Source: Parabacteroides hominis (lineage in GTDB: Bacteria > Bacteroidota > Bacteroidia > Bacteroidales > Tannerellaceae). From it: a stretch of 64,000 bases of DNA. The notes below the pieces were generated by a model. The model saw only the letters and a list, made by a program, of their open reading frames with translations. It was not told where the DNA came from and made no database searches. The first letter of the stretch is position 1; each line of letters begins with the position of its first letter. The position numbers and the translations under genes were made by a program. The stretch lies in the NCBI RefSeq assembly GCF_014287585.1, contig NZ_JACOOJ010000004.1:1-64000 (forward strand), written 5' to 3'. Below, one piece after another: positions 52,054 through 59,854 of the stretch.

Positions 52054-52791
52054 ATGAACGTAATAGAAACAGATAAACTAACGAAATGCTTCGGAACCTT
52101 TACTGCCGTCGACCACATTAGTTTCACGGTAGGCGAAGGGGAGATTTTCGGTTTCTTGGGGGCGAACGGAGCCGGGAAGACGACGGCTATGCGTATGTTG
52201 TGCGGTCTTTCGACACCGACCTCCGGGACGGGAAAGGTCGCCGGTTTCGATATCTATAAGGAAACGGAACAGATCAAGCGGCATATCGGCTATATGAGTC
52301 AGAAGTTTTCCCTTTACGGCGACTTGAAGGTCTGGGAGAATATCCGTTTGTATGGCGGTATCTACGGCTTGTCGGAAAAACAACTGAAAGCGAAGACGGA
52401 CGAACTGCTTCGTGTCCTTGATCTGGAGAACGAACGGAACACCTTGGTCGATGCACTGCCGTTGGGCTGGAAGCAAAAGTTAGCTTTCTCCGTCGCTATC
52501 ATCCACGAACCCCGGATCGTTTTCTTGGATGAGCCGACCGGAGGTGTCGATCCTGTCACCCGCCGTCAGTTCTGGGAACTGATCTACCAGGCTGCCGAAC
52601 GCGGTATTACAGTCTTTGTCACCACCCACTATATGGACGAGGCGGAGTATTGCAACCGTGTCTCCATCATGGTAGACGGGAAGATCGAAGCCCTGGACAG
52701 CCCTTCCGCCCTCAAATCGTCTTTCAAGGCCGGTAATATGAACGAAGTTTTCCATGCGTTGGCGCGGGGGGCAAGGAGAGTGGACAATTAG
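52054..52791 (+). CDS. ABC exporter ATPase 2 (YbhF C-half-like)
   Basis: About 245 residues from ATG 52054 (MNVIETDKLTKCFGTF); an in-frame TTG at 52039 is unlikely. Walker A GANGAGKTT near residue 38 and Walker B IVFLDEPTGGVDPVTRRQFW near 154 are intact. The signature LSGGQ is replaced by LPLGWKQKLAFS, as I remember for the second domain of YbhF/YhiH-type ATPases. With ATPase 1 it would form the asymmetric nucleotide-binding pair of the exporter. Confidence 0.92.
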   Translation: MNVIETDKLTKCFGTFTAVDHISFTVGEGEIFGFLGANGAGKTTAMRMLCGLSTPTSGTGKVAGFDIYKETEQIKRHIGYMSQKFSLYGDLKVWENIRLYGGIYGLSEKQLKAKTDELLRVLDLENERNTLVDALPLGWKQKLAFSVAIIHEPRIVFLDEPTGGVDPVTRRQFWELIYQAAERGITVFVTTHYMDEAEYCNRVSIMVDGKIEALDSPSALKSSFKAGNMNEVFHALARGARRVDN

Positions 52792-52793
52792 AA

Positions 52794-52828
52794 ATTAAGA
52801 ATTAAGAATTAAAAAATAAGAAATAAAG
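52794..52828. repeat. AATTAAGA-type short direct repeats
   Basis: AGAAATTAAGAATTAAGAAT and following AATTAAAAAATAAGAAATAAAG fill the 37 bp between ATPase 2 and the first permease. Such runs recur between Bacteroidetes genes; no function assigned. Confidence 0.5.
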
Positions 52829-53968
52829 ATGAGAGATTCTTTGGCTGCTTTTGTTAGAAAGGAATTTTTACACATTTTCCGTGACAGGCGGACGATGATG
52901 ATCCTGCTGCTGATGCCTATTGTGCTGATCATCCTTTTCGGCTATGCCATCACGACGGAGATCAAGCGTGTGCCTGTCGCAATCCTTGATCAGAGCCGCG
53001 ACGAGGTAACACAGAAAATGATTTCCCATTTTGTCGCCAGCGAGTATTTCGAACTCTATAAGATGATCGATAGCGAAGAAGAAGGCCAGGCTCTTTTCCG
53101 TCAGGGAAAAATCCGGATGGCTTTAATAGTTGAAAGTGGAAAGTTGAAAGGTGAAAATGAAATCCAGCTATTAGTCGATGCGACCGATCCGAACGAAGCG
53201 ACGCAGCTATCTGCGTATGCTACGCAGATAGCAGTTGAAAGTGGAAAGGTGAAAGTTGAAAGTGAAAATGCAAATAGCAACGCGAAGCCACTTTCACCTT
53301 TCACCTTTCACCTTTCACCTGACCAAGGGATTGCGCCGGTAATCAAGTTGCTCTATAACCCCCAGCTTCGTGGCGCCTATAACTTCGTGCCCGGTGTCAT
53401 GGGACTGATCCTGATCCTTATCTGTGCCATGATGACCTCCGTCGGGATCGTGAAGGAGAAAGAAATCGGGACGATGGAAGTGCTTCTCGTCTCTCCGATG
53501 AAACCGGTTTATATCATTCTGGCAAAAGCTACTCCCTATCTGTTGCTGAGCTTAGTGAATATAGCTACCATCCTAAGTTTGTCGTATTTCCTGCTGGATG
53601 TGCCGATCAATGGCAGCCTGTTGCTGTTAGTGGGCGTTTCCGTCCTCTATGCATTGGTGGCGTTGTGCTTGGGATTGCTGATCTCGACGATAGCCGACAC
53701 GCAGCAGGCCGCCATGCTGATCAGCGCCGTTGTCCTGATGCTGCCTGTCATATTGCTTAGCGGGATGGTATTTCCGATCGAGAATATGCCGGAGATCCTG
53801 CAAGTCATTTCCAATATCGTACCGGCCAAATGGTATATCATCGCCGTGAAAGATATCATGATAAAAGGCTTGGGCTTCGGTTCCGTCCTGCAGGAAATAG
53901 GCGTGTTGGCATTGATGGTGGTCGTGCTGGTCGGATTAAGTGTGAAACGTTTTAAAATACGATTGTAA
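52829..53968 (+). CDS. ABC-2 type permease 1 (YbhS/YbhR-like) with repeat-derived insertion
   Basis: 379 residues. One N-terminal membrane helix (RTMMILLLMPIVLIILFGYAI) is followed by a large periplasmic domain and five C-terminal helices with KEKEIGTMEVLLVSPMKPVYIILAK as family motif. The periplasmic part has the expected IQLLVDATDPNEATQLSAYA, then NPQLRGAYNFVPGVMG. Two segments are unusual: VESGKLKGENE (about 100-111) and AVESGKVKVESENANSNAKP plus LSPFTFHLSP (about 134-164). Their DNA is a GTGAAAG-type intergenic repeat, inserted in frame. It works with permease 2, whose start overlaps its stop (TAATG). Confidence 0.9.
   Translation: MRDSLAAFVRKEFLHIFRDRRTMMILLLMPIVLIILFGYAITTEIKRVPVAILDQSRDEVTQKMISHFVASEYFELYKMIDSEEEGQALFRQGKIRMALIVESGKLKGENEIQLLVDATDPNEATQLSAYATQIAVESGKVKVESENANSNAKPLSPFTFHLSPDQGIAPVIKLLYNPQLRGAYNFVPGVMGLILILICAMMTSVGIVKEKEIGTMEVLLVSPMKPVYIILAKATPYLLLSLVNIATILSLSYFLLDVPINGSLLLLVGVSVLYALVALCLGLLISTIADTQQAAMLISAVVLMLPVILLSGMVFPIENMPEILQVISNIVPAKWYIIAVKDIMIKGLGFGSVLQEIGVLALMVVVLVGLSVKRFKIRL
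53231..53320. repeat. GTGAAAG-stem repeat inserted in frame inside permease 1
   Basis: Left arm GTTGAAAGTGGAAAGGTGAA continuing AGTTGAAAGTG, loop core AAAATGCAAATAGCAACGCGAAGC, right arm CACTTTCACC with two more TTTCACC units. The same element with loop AAAATACAAATAGCGACGCGAAGC lies at 55060-55133. A shorter copy of the left arm lies at 53129-53159 of the same gene. Confidence 0.85.
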
Positions 53969-55065
53969 TGAGGATGCTGAAATATTTATTGGAGAAGGAA
54001 TTCAAGCAGATCAAACGGGACCGTTTCTTGCCCCGTATCATCTTCCTGTTGCCGGTCATACAACTGGTGATCCTTCCTTTTGCCGCTAATTTCGAGATGC
54101 GGAATATCAATCTTAGTATCGTGGACAACGACCATACCGTCCTTTCCCGTAGGCTGACAGACAAGGTTCTTTCTTCCGGCTACTTCCGGCTGGCGGATGT
54201 TTCGCCCCGTTACGACGAGGCTTTGGTTTCGATCGAAAGCAATGCCGCCGATATCATCCTCGAAATCCCGTCCCGTTTCGAAGAACGGTTGGGACGGGAG
54301 GGAACGGCCGAGCTCCTGATAGCCGCCAATGCCGTGAACGGGACGAAGGGAGGAATCGGCAGTTCATATCTTGCGTCTATCATCCAGGATTTTAACCAGG
54401 AGAAAAGTCTCTCTCCCATATCGGCCCAGGAGGGAGGAATCCGTGTCACGAACCTGTTCAACCCACATCTGAATTATAAGAACTATATGGTTCCCGGTAT
54501 CATGGCTTTCCTGCTGACGCTTATCGGAGGTTTCCTTTCCGCACTGAACATCGTGAGCGAAAAGGAGAAAGGGACGATCGAACAGATCAACGTGACGCCT
54601 GTCCCGAAAGCCCTGTTCCTGCTCTCCAAGCTGATACCGTTCTGGGTTATCGGTCTTATCCTGCTCACGATAGGCGCCTGTATCGCCTGGCTGGTCTACG
54701 GATTGTTGCCGGTAGGCAATATGGGGATCATCTATCTGTTTGCGGCAGTTTACCTGATGGCGTTTACCGGTTTCGGCCTGGCTATCTCGTCCGTGTCGTC
54801 CACCCAGCAACAGGCGATGTTCACGGCTTTCTTTTTTATGATTATTTTTGTCCTTCTGAGCGGTATGTTTACACCGGTCAGCAGTATGCCGGTCTGGGCA
54901 CAGGAACTGACACGTGTCAATCCGCTCCGCTATTTAGTCGAAGTGATGCGAATGGTTTATCTGAAAGGCAGCACTTTGTCAGACCTCACCGGGCACTTCA
55001 TTGCCGTTTGCCTGTTCGCCCTGTTCTTTAACGTGCTTGCTATCGTCAGCTACAAGAAGAGGTGA
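53968..55065 (+). CDS. ABC-2 type permease 2 (YbhR-like)
   Basis: 365 residues, same fold as permease 1: N-terminal helix PRIIFLLPVIQLVILPFAANF, a periplasmic domain with IQDFNQEKSLSP and NPHLNYKNYMVPGIMAFLLTLIGG, and five C-terminal helices with SEKEKGTIEQINVTPVPKALFLLSKLIPFW. It starts on the last base of permease 1 (TAATG), so translation is coupled. Its stop codon TGA is provided by the left arm of a GTGAAAG-type hairpin repeat. It has no insertion corresponding to that of permease 1. Confidence 0.93.
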   Translation: MRMLKYLLEKEFKQIKRDRFLPRIIFLLPVIQLVILPFAANFEMRNINLSIVDNDHTVLSRRLTDKVLSSGYFRLADVSPRYDEALVSIESNAADIILEIPSRFEERLGREGTAELLIAANAVNGTKGGIGSSYLASIIQDFNQEKSLSPISAQEGGIRVTNLFNPHLNYKNYMVPGIMAFLLTLIGGFLSALNIVSEKEKGTIEQINVTPVPKALFLLSKLIPFWVIGLILLTIGACIAWLVYGLLPVGNMGIIYLFAAVYLMAFTGFGLAISSVSSTQQQAMFTAFFFMIIFVLLSGMFTPVSSMPVWAQELTRVNPLRYLVEVMRMVYLKGSTLSDLTGHFIAVCLFALFFNVLAIVSYKKR

Positions 55066-55133
55066 AAGTTGAAAGGTGAGAGTTGAAAGTGAAAATACAA
55101 ATAGCGACGCGAAGCACCTTTCAACTTTCACCT
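55060..55133. repeat. GTGAAAG-stem hairpin at the end of the exporter operon
   Basis: AGGTGAAAGTTGAAAGGTG (55060-55078) and CACCTTTCAACTTTCACCT (55115-55133) are a perfect 19-bp inverted repeat with the loop core AAAATACAAATAGCGACGCGAAG. The permease 2 stop codon (55063-55065) lies in the left arm. It may act as transcription barrier or mRNA 3' end although no T run follows. Confidence 0.85.
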
Positions 55134-55204
55134 ATAATGTGTTTTACGACATACTTAACTATATTTTACAAACATCCTGCCTTCATTTCTTCGCACTCTT
55201 CTAT

Positions 55205-55264
55205 ATTTGATTCAAATCTGAAACAATATTTCAAATATGGAAAGCGTTATTCCAAATATGGAAA
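55205..55264. promoter_or_regulatory. Putative IclR operator cluster around its own start codon
   Basis: Three related sites: ATTTGA-T-TCAAAT (55205-55217), TTTCAAATATGGAAA (55229-55243) and TTCCAAATATGGAAA (55250-55264). The last two are 21 bp apart and each contains an ATG that could start the regulator (55237, 55258). This is two helical turns, as expected for a dimer-of-dimers. Confidence 0.55.
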
Positions 55265-56046
55265 AAGCAGAAGAGAACTACAAGGTTCCGAATCTCGAAA
55301 AAGGGATCGCTGTACTTGAGTACTTGTCGCTTCACACCCAGGGTGAGACGCTTCAGGAAATCAAGTCGACCCTTGATATTTCACAGACGACGGCCTATCG
55401 TATTTTAAATACGCTGGTGCGTTTGGACTATTTGATTTATAATGAAGACACAAAGCGATACAAGTTATCCCGTAAATTGCTAACTTTGGGATTCAGATCA
55501 CTGAACGAACACAATTTACTGGAAACTGTTTTGCCTCGTTTGCGTGATTTGCGCGATCAGGTAAAAGAGACGGCATGCTTCGGCGTGCTGGGAGACCGGA
55601 AGGGTATCTTTATCGAGCAGGCACAGGGACATCATACGTTCCGTTTTATCCTCTCGCCGGGGAAACCTTTCGATTTGCATTGTTCGGCTCCGGGAAAGGC
55701 GATCATGGCTTATCTGCCGAATACAGTACGGGACCGATATTTGACTTATATGGAATTTACACGCTACAACGCCCGGACTATTACTTCGCGTGATGCTTAT
55801 CTGGAGGAACTTGAGAAGGTCCGGAAATTGGGCTATGCCATGGACAATGAAGAGGAGTTGAACGGTGTGATTTGCATCGGAGCGCCTATCTTTAATTATA
55901 CAGGTTATCCTTGTGGGGCAATTTGGATTTCAGGCCCGAAGGACCGGTTGTCGAAGGAGGTCGTACGGACATCGGCCGATTGTATAAGGAAAGTGGCCCA
56001 GACCATTTCCCTTGAGTTAGGATATAGTAAAGCAAAAAAAATATAA
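55237..56046 (+). CDS. IclR family transcriptional regulator
   Basis: 269 residues, or 262 if ATG 55258 is used. The N-terminal winged helix is VPNLEKGIAVLEYLSLHTQGETLQEIKSTLDISQTTAYRILNTLVRLDYL. The C-terminal GAF-like effector domain contains CSAPGKAIMAYLPN near 155 and GYAMDNEEELNGVICIGAPIFNYTGYPCGAIWISGP, typical of sensors of small organic acids or aromatics. The next gene starts after 6 nt, so the regulator is the first gene of the cytochrome operon and probably controls it through the repeated sites at its own start. Confidence 0.92.
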   Translation: MESVIPNMEKAEENYKVPNLEKGIAVLEYLSLHTQGETLQEIKSTLDISQTTAYRILNTLVRLDYLIYNEDTKRYKLSRKLLTLGFRSLNEHNLLETVLPRLRDLRDQVKETACFGVLGDRKGIFIEQAQGHHTFRFILSPGKPFDLHCSAPGKAIMAYLPNTVRDRYLTYMEFTRYNARTITSRDAYLEELEKVRKLGYAMDNEEELNGVICIGAPIFNYTGYPCGAIWISGPKDRLSKEVVRTSADCIRKVAQTISLELGYSKAKKI

Positions 56047-56052
56047 TATACC

Positions 56053-57828
56053 ATGAACACACGAAAATACATGTTTAAAAACTCACTGGTGGCTTGTTTT
56101 GCCTGCTGTTGCATCTCCTTTGCTTCAGCAGGCAACCCACCGTTCTTCCCGACAGATGTCGTGACGAATGCCGAAGGTGAGTTGTTGATGACAGATAAAG
56201 GGGTAAAGCGGGTTGATGTTTTTTCGCCTGATGGTAAAACATTGTTGCGTTCTTTTCCTATGGACGAAGCGCCTACGGGCATCCTCGTGGATGGCGACAA
56301 GGCGTATGTGACGACATTCGGAACGACAGGCCATTTACAGATCCTGTCGCTCGAATCGGGCAGGGTGGAGGCTTCTATTCCGACCGGTTCGGGAGCATGC
56401 CATCCGATGTTCGGCCCGGATAAGAAACATATATATGTATGCAACCAGTTCCAGACTACGATCTCCGAGATCGATCCGGTAGCTCGCAAGGTGATGCGTA
56501 CGGTGAAGGTGCTGCGCGAACCGAAGTCCGCCGTGTTCAGCAAGGACGGCAAATATATGTTCGTCACGAACTTCTTGCCGGCACAGCGGGCTGATCTCGA
56601 CTATGTGGCCGCCTGTGTCTCCGTCATCGAAATGGATGGCTTCACGAAGGTGAAGGACATCCAGTTGGCAAACGGTAGCAATGCCCTCCGGGGAATCTGC
56701 ATCACTCCCGACGGCAAGTATATATATGTATCGCACAACTTGGGCCGTTTCACTGTGCCGACCTCGCAATTGCAACAGGGATGGATGAACACGAGTGCTT
56801 TCAGTGTGATCGATGCCGACAAGCAGGAGTTTTTAGGGGCTATCGTCGTGGACGAGCCGGAACGGGGTGCAGCCGGTATCTGGAGCATTGCCTGCAATGA
56901 CGAGTCTGTCTTCATCTCTCATTCGGGAACGCACGAGGTCAGTGTGATCGACCATAAGGCGATGCTGGAGAAATTCCTGAACTATCCCAATAAGGCGGTG
57001 TTAGACTACGACCTGACTTTCTTATACGGTCTTCGTGAACGTATCCCGTTGGAGGGGAACGGTCCTCGCAATATGATCCTGGCAGGTGACAAGCTGATTA
57101 TCCCGACCTACTTTGCCGATGTCCTGAATATAATGGATGTCAATACGAACGAAGTGACGTCGGTTGAGCTGAATCCCGGACGCGAGGAAACGGCAGAGAA
57201 CAAAGGCGAACGCTACTTCAACGATGCTTCGCACTGTTTCCAGAACTGGCAGAGCTGTAACGGTTGCCATCCGGGGGATGCCCGGACGGACGGCATGAAC
57301 TGGGACTTGATGAACGACGGTGTCGGCAACTCCAAGAATTGCAAGAGCATGCTCTTTAGCCATGTGACTCCTCCCAACATGATTTCCGGTATTCGCGAAC
57401 ATGCGGAACGGGCTGTGCGGGCCGGCTTTAACTTTATCCAGTTTTATGATGTTACCGAAGAAGACGCCGTTTGTGTGGATGCCTATTTGAAATCGCTTCG
57501 TCCCGTGCCCAGTCCTTATTTGGTGAACGGCGAACTGTCCGATCTGGCAAAGGAAGGGCAGAAGGTTTTCGAAAAGTTGAAATGCGGGGAATGCCATAGC
57601 GGTGTTTACTATACGGATATGAAATACCACCGTATCGGTGAAGATATAGAGTTCGAAAAAGGTTGGGATACTCCGACTTTGCGCGAGGTGTGGCGTACGG
57701 CTCCTTATTTGTTCGACGGACGTGCCGCCACCATGAAGGATGTGTTCAGTGTCCATAAGCACGGCATCGAGAAAAAAGTCTCAGAGAAAGATATCGAAGC
57801 ATTAACCGAATATGTGAACTCTTTATGA
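56053..57828 (+). CDS. Exported beta-propeller / di-heme cytochrome c peroxidase-like protein
   Basis: 591 residues with a signal peptide (…ISFASAGNPP). Residues about 30-380 form a YncE-like propeller with repeated blades (GSGACHPMFGPDKKHIYVCNQ, REPKSAVFSKDGKYMFVTNF, ALRGICITPDGKYIYVSHN). The C-terminal 200 residues carry two covalent haem sites, CNGCH near 402 and CGECH near 511, with PTLREVWRTAPYLFDGRAATMKDVF at the end, the signature of MauG / bacterial di-haem peroxidases. It is probably periplasmic and redox-active; the substrate is unknown. The stop overlaps the start of the chorismatase-like gene by ATGA. Confidence 0.85.
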   Translation: MNTRKYMFKNSLVACFACCCISFASAGNPPFFPTDVVTNAEGELLMTDKGVKRVDVFSPDGKTLLRSFPMDEAPTGILVDGDKAYVTTFGTTGHLQILSLESGRVEASIPTGSGACHPMFGPDKKHIYVCNQFQTTISEIDPVARKVMRTVKVLREPKSAVFSKDGKYMFVTNFLPAQRADLDYVAACVSVIEMDGFTKVKDIQLANGSNALRGICITPDGKYIYVSHNLGRFTVPTSQLQQGWMNTSAFSVIDADKQEFLGAIVVDEPERGAAGIWSIACNDESVFISHSGTHEVSVIDHKAMLEKFLNYPNKAVLDYDLTFLYGLRERIPLEGNGPRNMILAGDKLIIPTYFADVLNIMDVNTNEVTSVELNPGREETAENKGERYFNDASHCFQNWQSCNGCHPGDARTDGMNWDLMNDGVGNSKNCKSMLFSHVTPPNMISGIREHAERAVRAGFNFIQFYDVTEEDAVCVDAYLKSLRPVPSPYLVNGELSDLAKEGQKVFEKLKCGECHSGVYYTDMKYHRIGEDIEFEKGWDTPTLREVWRTAPYLFDGRAATMKDVFSVHKHGIEKKVSEKDIEALTEYVNSL

Positions 57829-58919
57829 ATTATTGCGATAAAATACATTATAATATCTATACGACCGCGTTGTCTACCTTCGGTGATATGGTGGACGCCC
57901 TGTTGGCACAGTTGCCGCAAGACGAACAGATTCTCCGTTTGGCATTCTTCGGTATGCCGAACGACAACGAACAATACGTCTCCCGCCGTATCATACTGCG
58001 CGAGAAGATCCGTAAGTTCTACGGGAACCATGAGCCGGTATTGAGCTACGTTTCCCAGCCTCCTCTGAATGCCGGATTGATCCTGGAGGTTCATAGCTAC
58101 AAGGCGGATGAAAACGATCATATCACCTTCCGCCATCACGGTGGTTTCCCGTATGTCGTACTGGAAAATGCCGATGGCCGTTTCCTTTTTGCCGGAGGTT
58201 TCCACGGTGATGTGATCAACTTCGGCATCCAGCAACAGTCTTCAGAAGTATTCCATATGATGGGAGAGGTGATGCGGCGGGAAGGCTTCCCGGTGAACAG
58301 CATCATCCGCCAGTGGAACTACATCGAGCAGATCACCCGTTTCGACGGGCCGGACCAGCATTACCAGATGTTCAACAACGCCCGTGCCGATTTCTATGGA
58401 AAGACGGACTGGAGCAACGGCTATCCGGCTGCTACCGGTATCGGGGCCAACTTGGGAGGCATACTGGTCGATTTGGATGCGGCTGTATTTGCCCGCCCCG
58501 GATGCTATGCCACCCCGATCGACAATAAGTTGCAGATTGCCGCCCATGCCTATTCGGACCAGGTCCTCGAAGCTGCCCAGCAGAAGAAAGCGACACCGAA
58601 GTTCGAGCGTGCCAAGAGCATGACCTTCGACGGCAGGCGGATTGTCTATATAAGCGGTACGGCAGCCATCCGTGGAGAAGAAAGCCTGATAGGAGTAGGG
58701 CTCGACCGCCAGCTTCATATCACAATGGAAAACATCGACCAGCTGATCGGAGCGGCGAAGCTGAAAATGCTGCGTGTCTATCTGAAAGAAAAATCTTTTT
58801 ATGAGGAGGCGCGTCAGTTGCTTGAAGGATATAATTTGAATATACCGATCTCTTACATGTGGGCGGATGTTTGCCGGGATGAGCTATTGATAGAGATTGA
58901 AGGGATTGCCATCGAATAA
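57825..58919 (+). CDS. Chorismatase-like protein (FkbO/Hyg5/XanB2 family)
   Basis: 364 residues, no signal peptide. The C-terminal two thirds match chorismatases: RQWNYIEQITRF near 163, YQMFNNARADFYG near 181, GYPAATGIGANLGG near 202, PIDNKLQIAAHAYSDQVL near 229, TPKFERAKSM near 253 and ISGTAAIRGEES near 275, with the Glu in RGEES at the position of the conserved acid. Known members cleave chorismate to dihydroxycyclohexadienoate or hydroxybenzoates. The first 100 residues are more divergent. The 4-nt overlap with the cytochrome gene suggests coupled production. A RidA-like role with another substrate is the main alternative. Confidence 0.75.
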   Translation: MNYCDKIHYNIYTTALSTFGDMVDALLAQLPQDEQILRLAFFGMPNDNEQYVSRRIILREKIRKFYGNHEPVLSYVSQPPLNAGLILEVHSYKADENDHITFRHHGGFPYVVLENADGRFLFAGGFHGDVINFGIQQQSSEVFHMMGEVMRREGFPVNSIIRQWNYIEQITRFDGPDQHYQMFNNARADFYGKTDWSNGYPAATGIGANLGGILVDLDAAVFARPGCYATPIDNKLQIAAHAYSDQVLEAAQQKKATPKFERAKSMTFDGRRIVYISGTAAIRGEESLIGVGLDRQLHITMENIDQLIGAAKLKMLRVYLKEKSFYEEARQLLEGYNLNIPISYMWADVCRDELLIEIEGIAIE

Positions 58920-59028
58920 CAGTTTCATAGGCATGAAACAAAAGTTCCCTCGTAGGGAAACGACAGTTTCTTAGGGAGGAAACGATAGTTTCCCCGAAGG
59001 GAAACGGATGGAACAAAAGCAGGAAACA
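58920..59028. repeat. 22-bp-period hairpin array (GTTTC-N8-GAAAC-N4) inside the cytochrome operon
   Basis: GTTTC or GTTCC arms start at 58922, 58944, 58966 and 58988, exactly 22 bp apart. Loops are ATAGGCAT, CTCGTAGG, TTAGGGAG and CCCGAAGG, each followed by GAAAC and 4 nt, and a degenerate fifth unit follows near 59010. It has the same architecture as the arrays at 15004 and 40411. It begins directly at the chorismatase-like stop codon and fills most of the 144 bp before the cupin gene. Confidence 0.9.
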
Positions 59029-59063
59029 AATATTAATTACTAACTAAATAAACAAGAGAAAAG

Positions 59064-59825
59064 ATGAAAAAGAATCTTATGAAATTAACTGCGATGGGAG
59101 CTCTACTGCTTTCTATGGCTGCATGTGGCGGCAAAACATCTACCGGCGAAGCGACCTGTTGCGCTGCTGCAGGCGAAGGACAATGCACCGAACAGTGCGG
59201 AAATGATTGTAAAAACGAGTGTAACAACAATGCTAACTGTAAAAATAATAAAGAAATGAAGTATTCAAAGAAATTCACAAATGCCGACTTCTACAAAGAC
59301 GGCAAGTTCCAACAAGATGTTGCTATTGAAGCAATGAAAGACATGTTCGCTTTCTATGACGTTCCTTTTACCGAACTGATGGCTAAGGACATGTGGGTAA
59401 CCGACTTCGGTCTGGGCGATTTTGAAAACGTAGGTATGGGCGGTATCTTCTGGATCAACGATGCTGATCATGGCTACTTTGCTCATGCTATCTATCTGCT
59501 TCCGGGACAGATGATTCCTGAGCACGCTCATGTGAAAACCAAATTCCCGGCTAAACACGAATCTTGGATGGTAGAAAAGGGATGGGTATATAACTTCTCT
59601 GTATTAGGAGATGAAACGCCTAACGCTCCGGCTATCCCGGCTACTCACGGACCGATCAAGAGTAAGAACTTCGTAGTTCAGAATGTCGGTGATGTTCTTC
59701 GCCTGAAACAATTGGAATCTTTCCACTTTATGATGGCTGGTCCTGAAGGTGCTATTGTTGATGAATGGGCATGCTACCATGATAATGACGGCTTGCGCTT
59801 CACCAACACGAAAGCTGCGTTATAA
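59064..59825 (+). CDS. Cysteine-rich cupin lipoprotein
   Basis: 253 residues. Lipobox SMAAC gives a lipidated cysteine near 21. It is followed by an unusual Cys-rich linker (CCAAAGEGQCTEQCGNDCKN, then ECNNNANC) with about nine cysteines before residue 66. The rest is a cupin-type barrel: HAIYLLPGQMIPEHAHVKTKFPAKHESWMVEKGWVYNF contains the metal ligands (two His in HAH, another His-Glu pair in KHESW). It resembles D-lyxose-isomerase-like cupins, but the substrate is unknown. It lies between the array and the giant cytochrome-like gene and starts a translational unit with it (29-nt gap). Confidence 0.75.
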   Translation: MKKNLMKLTAMGALLLSMAACGGKTSTGEATCCAAAGEGQCTEQCGNDCKNECNNNANCKNNKEMKYSKKFTNADFYKDGKFQQDVAIEAMKDMFAFYDVPFTELMAKDMWVTDFGLGDFENVGMGGIFWINDADHGYFAHAIYLLPGQMIPEHAHVKTKFPAKHESWMVEKGWVYNFSVLGDETPNAPAIPATHGPIKSKNFVVQNVGDVLRLKQLESFHFMMAGPEGAIVDEWACYHDNDGLRFTNTKAAL

Positions 59826-59854
59826 TAAGTAATAAACACCTTATAATTTATTAC

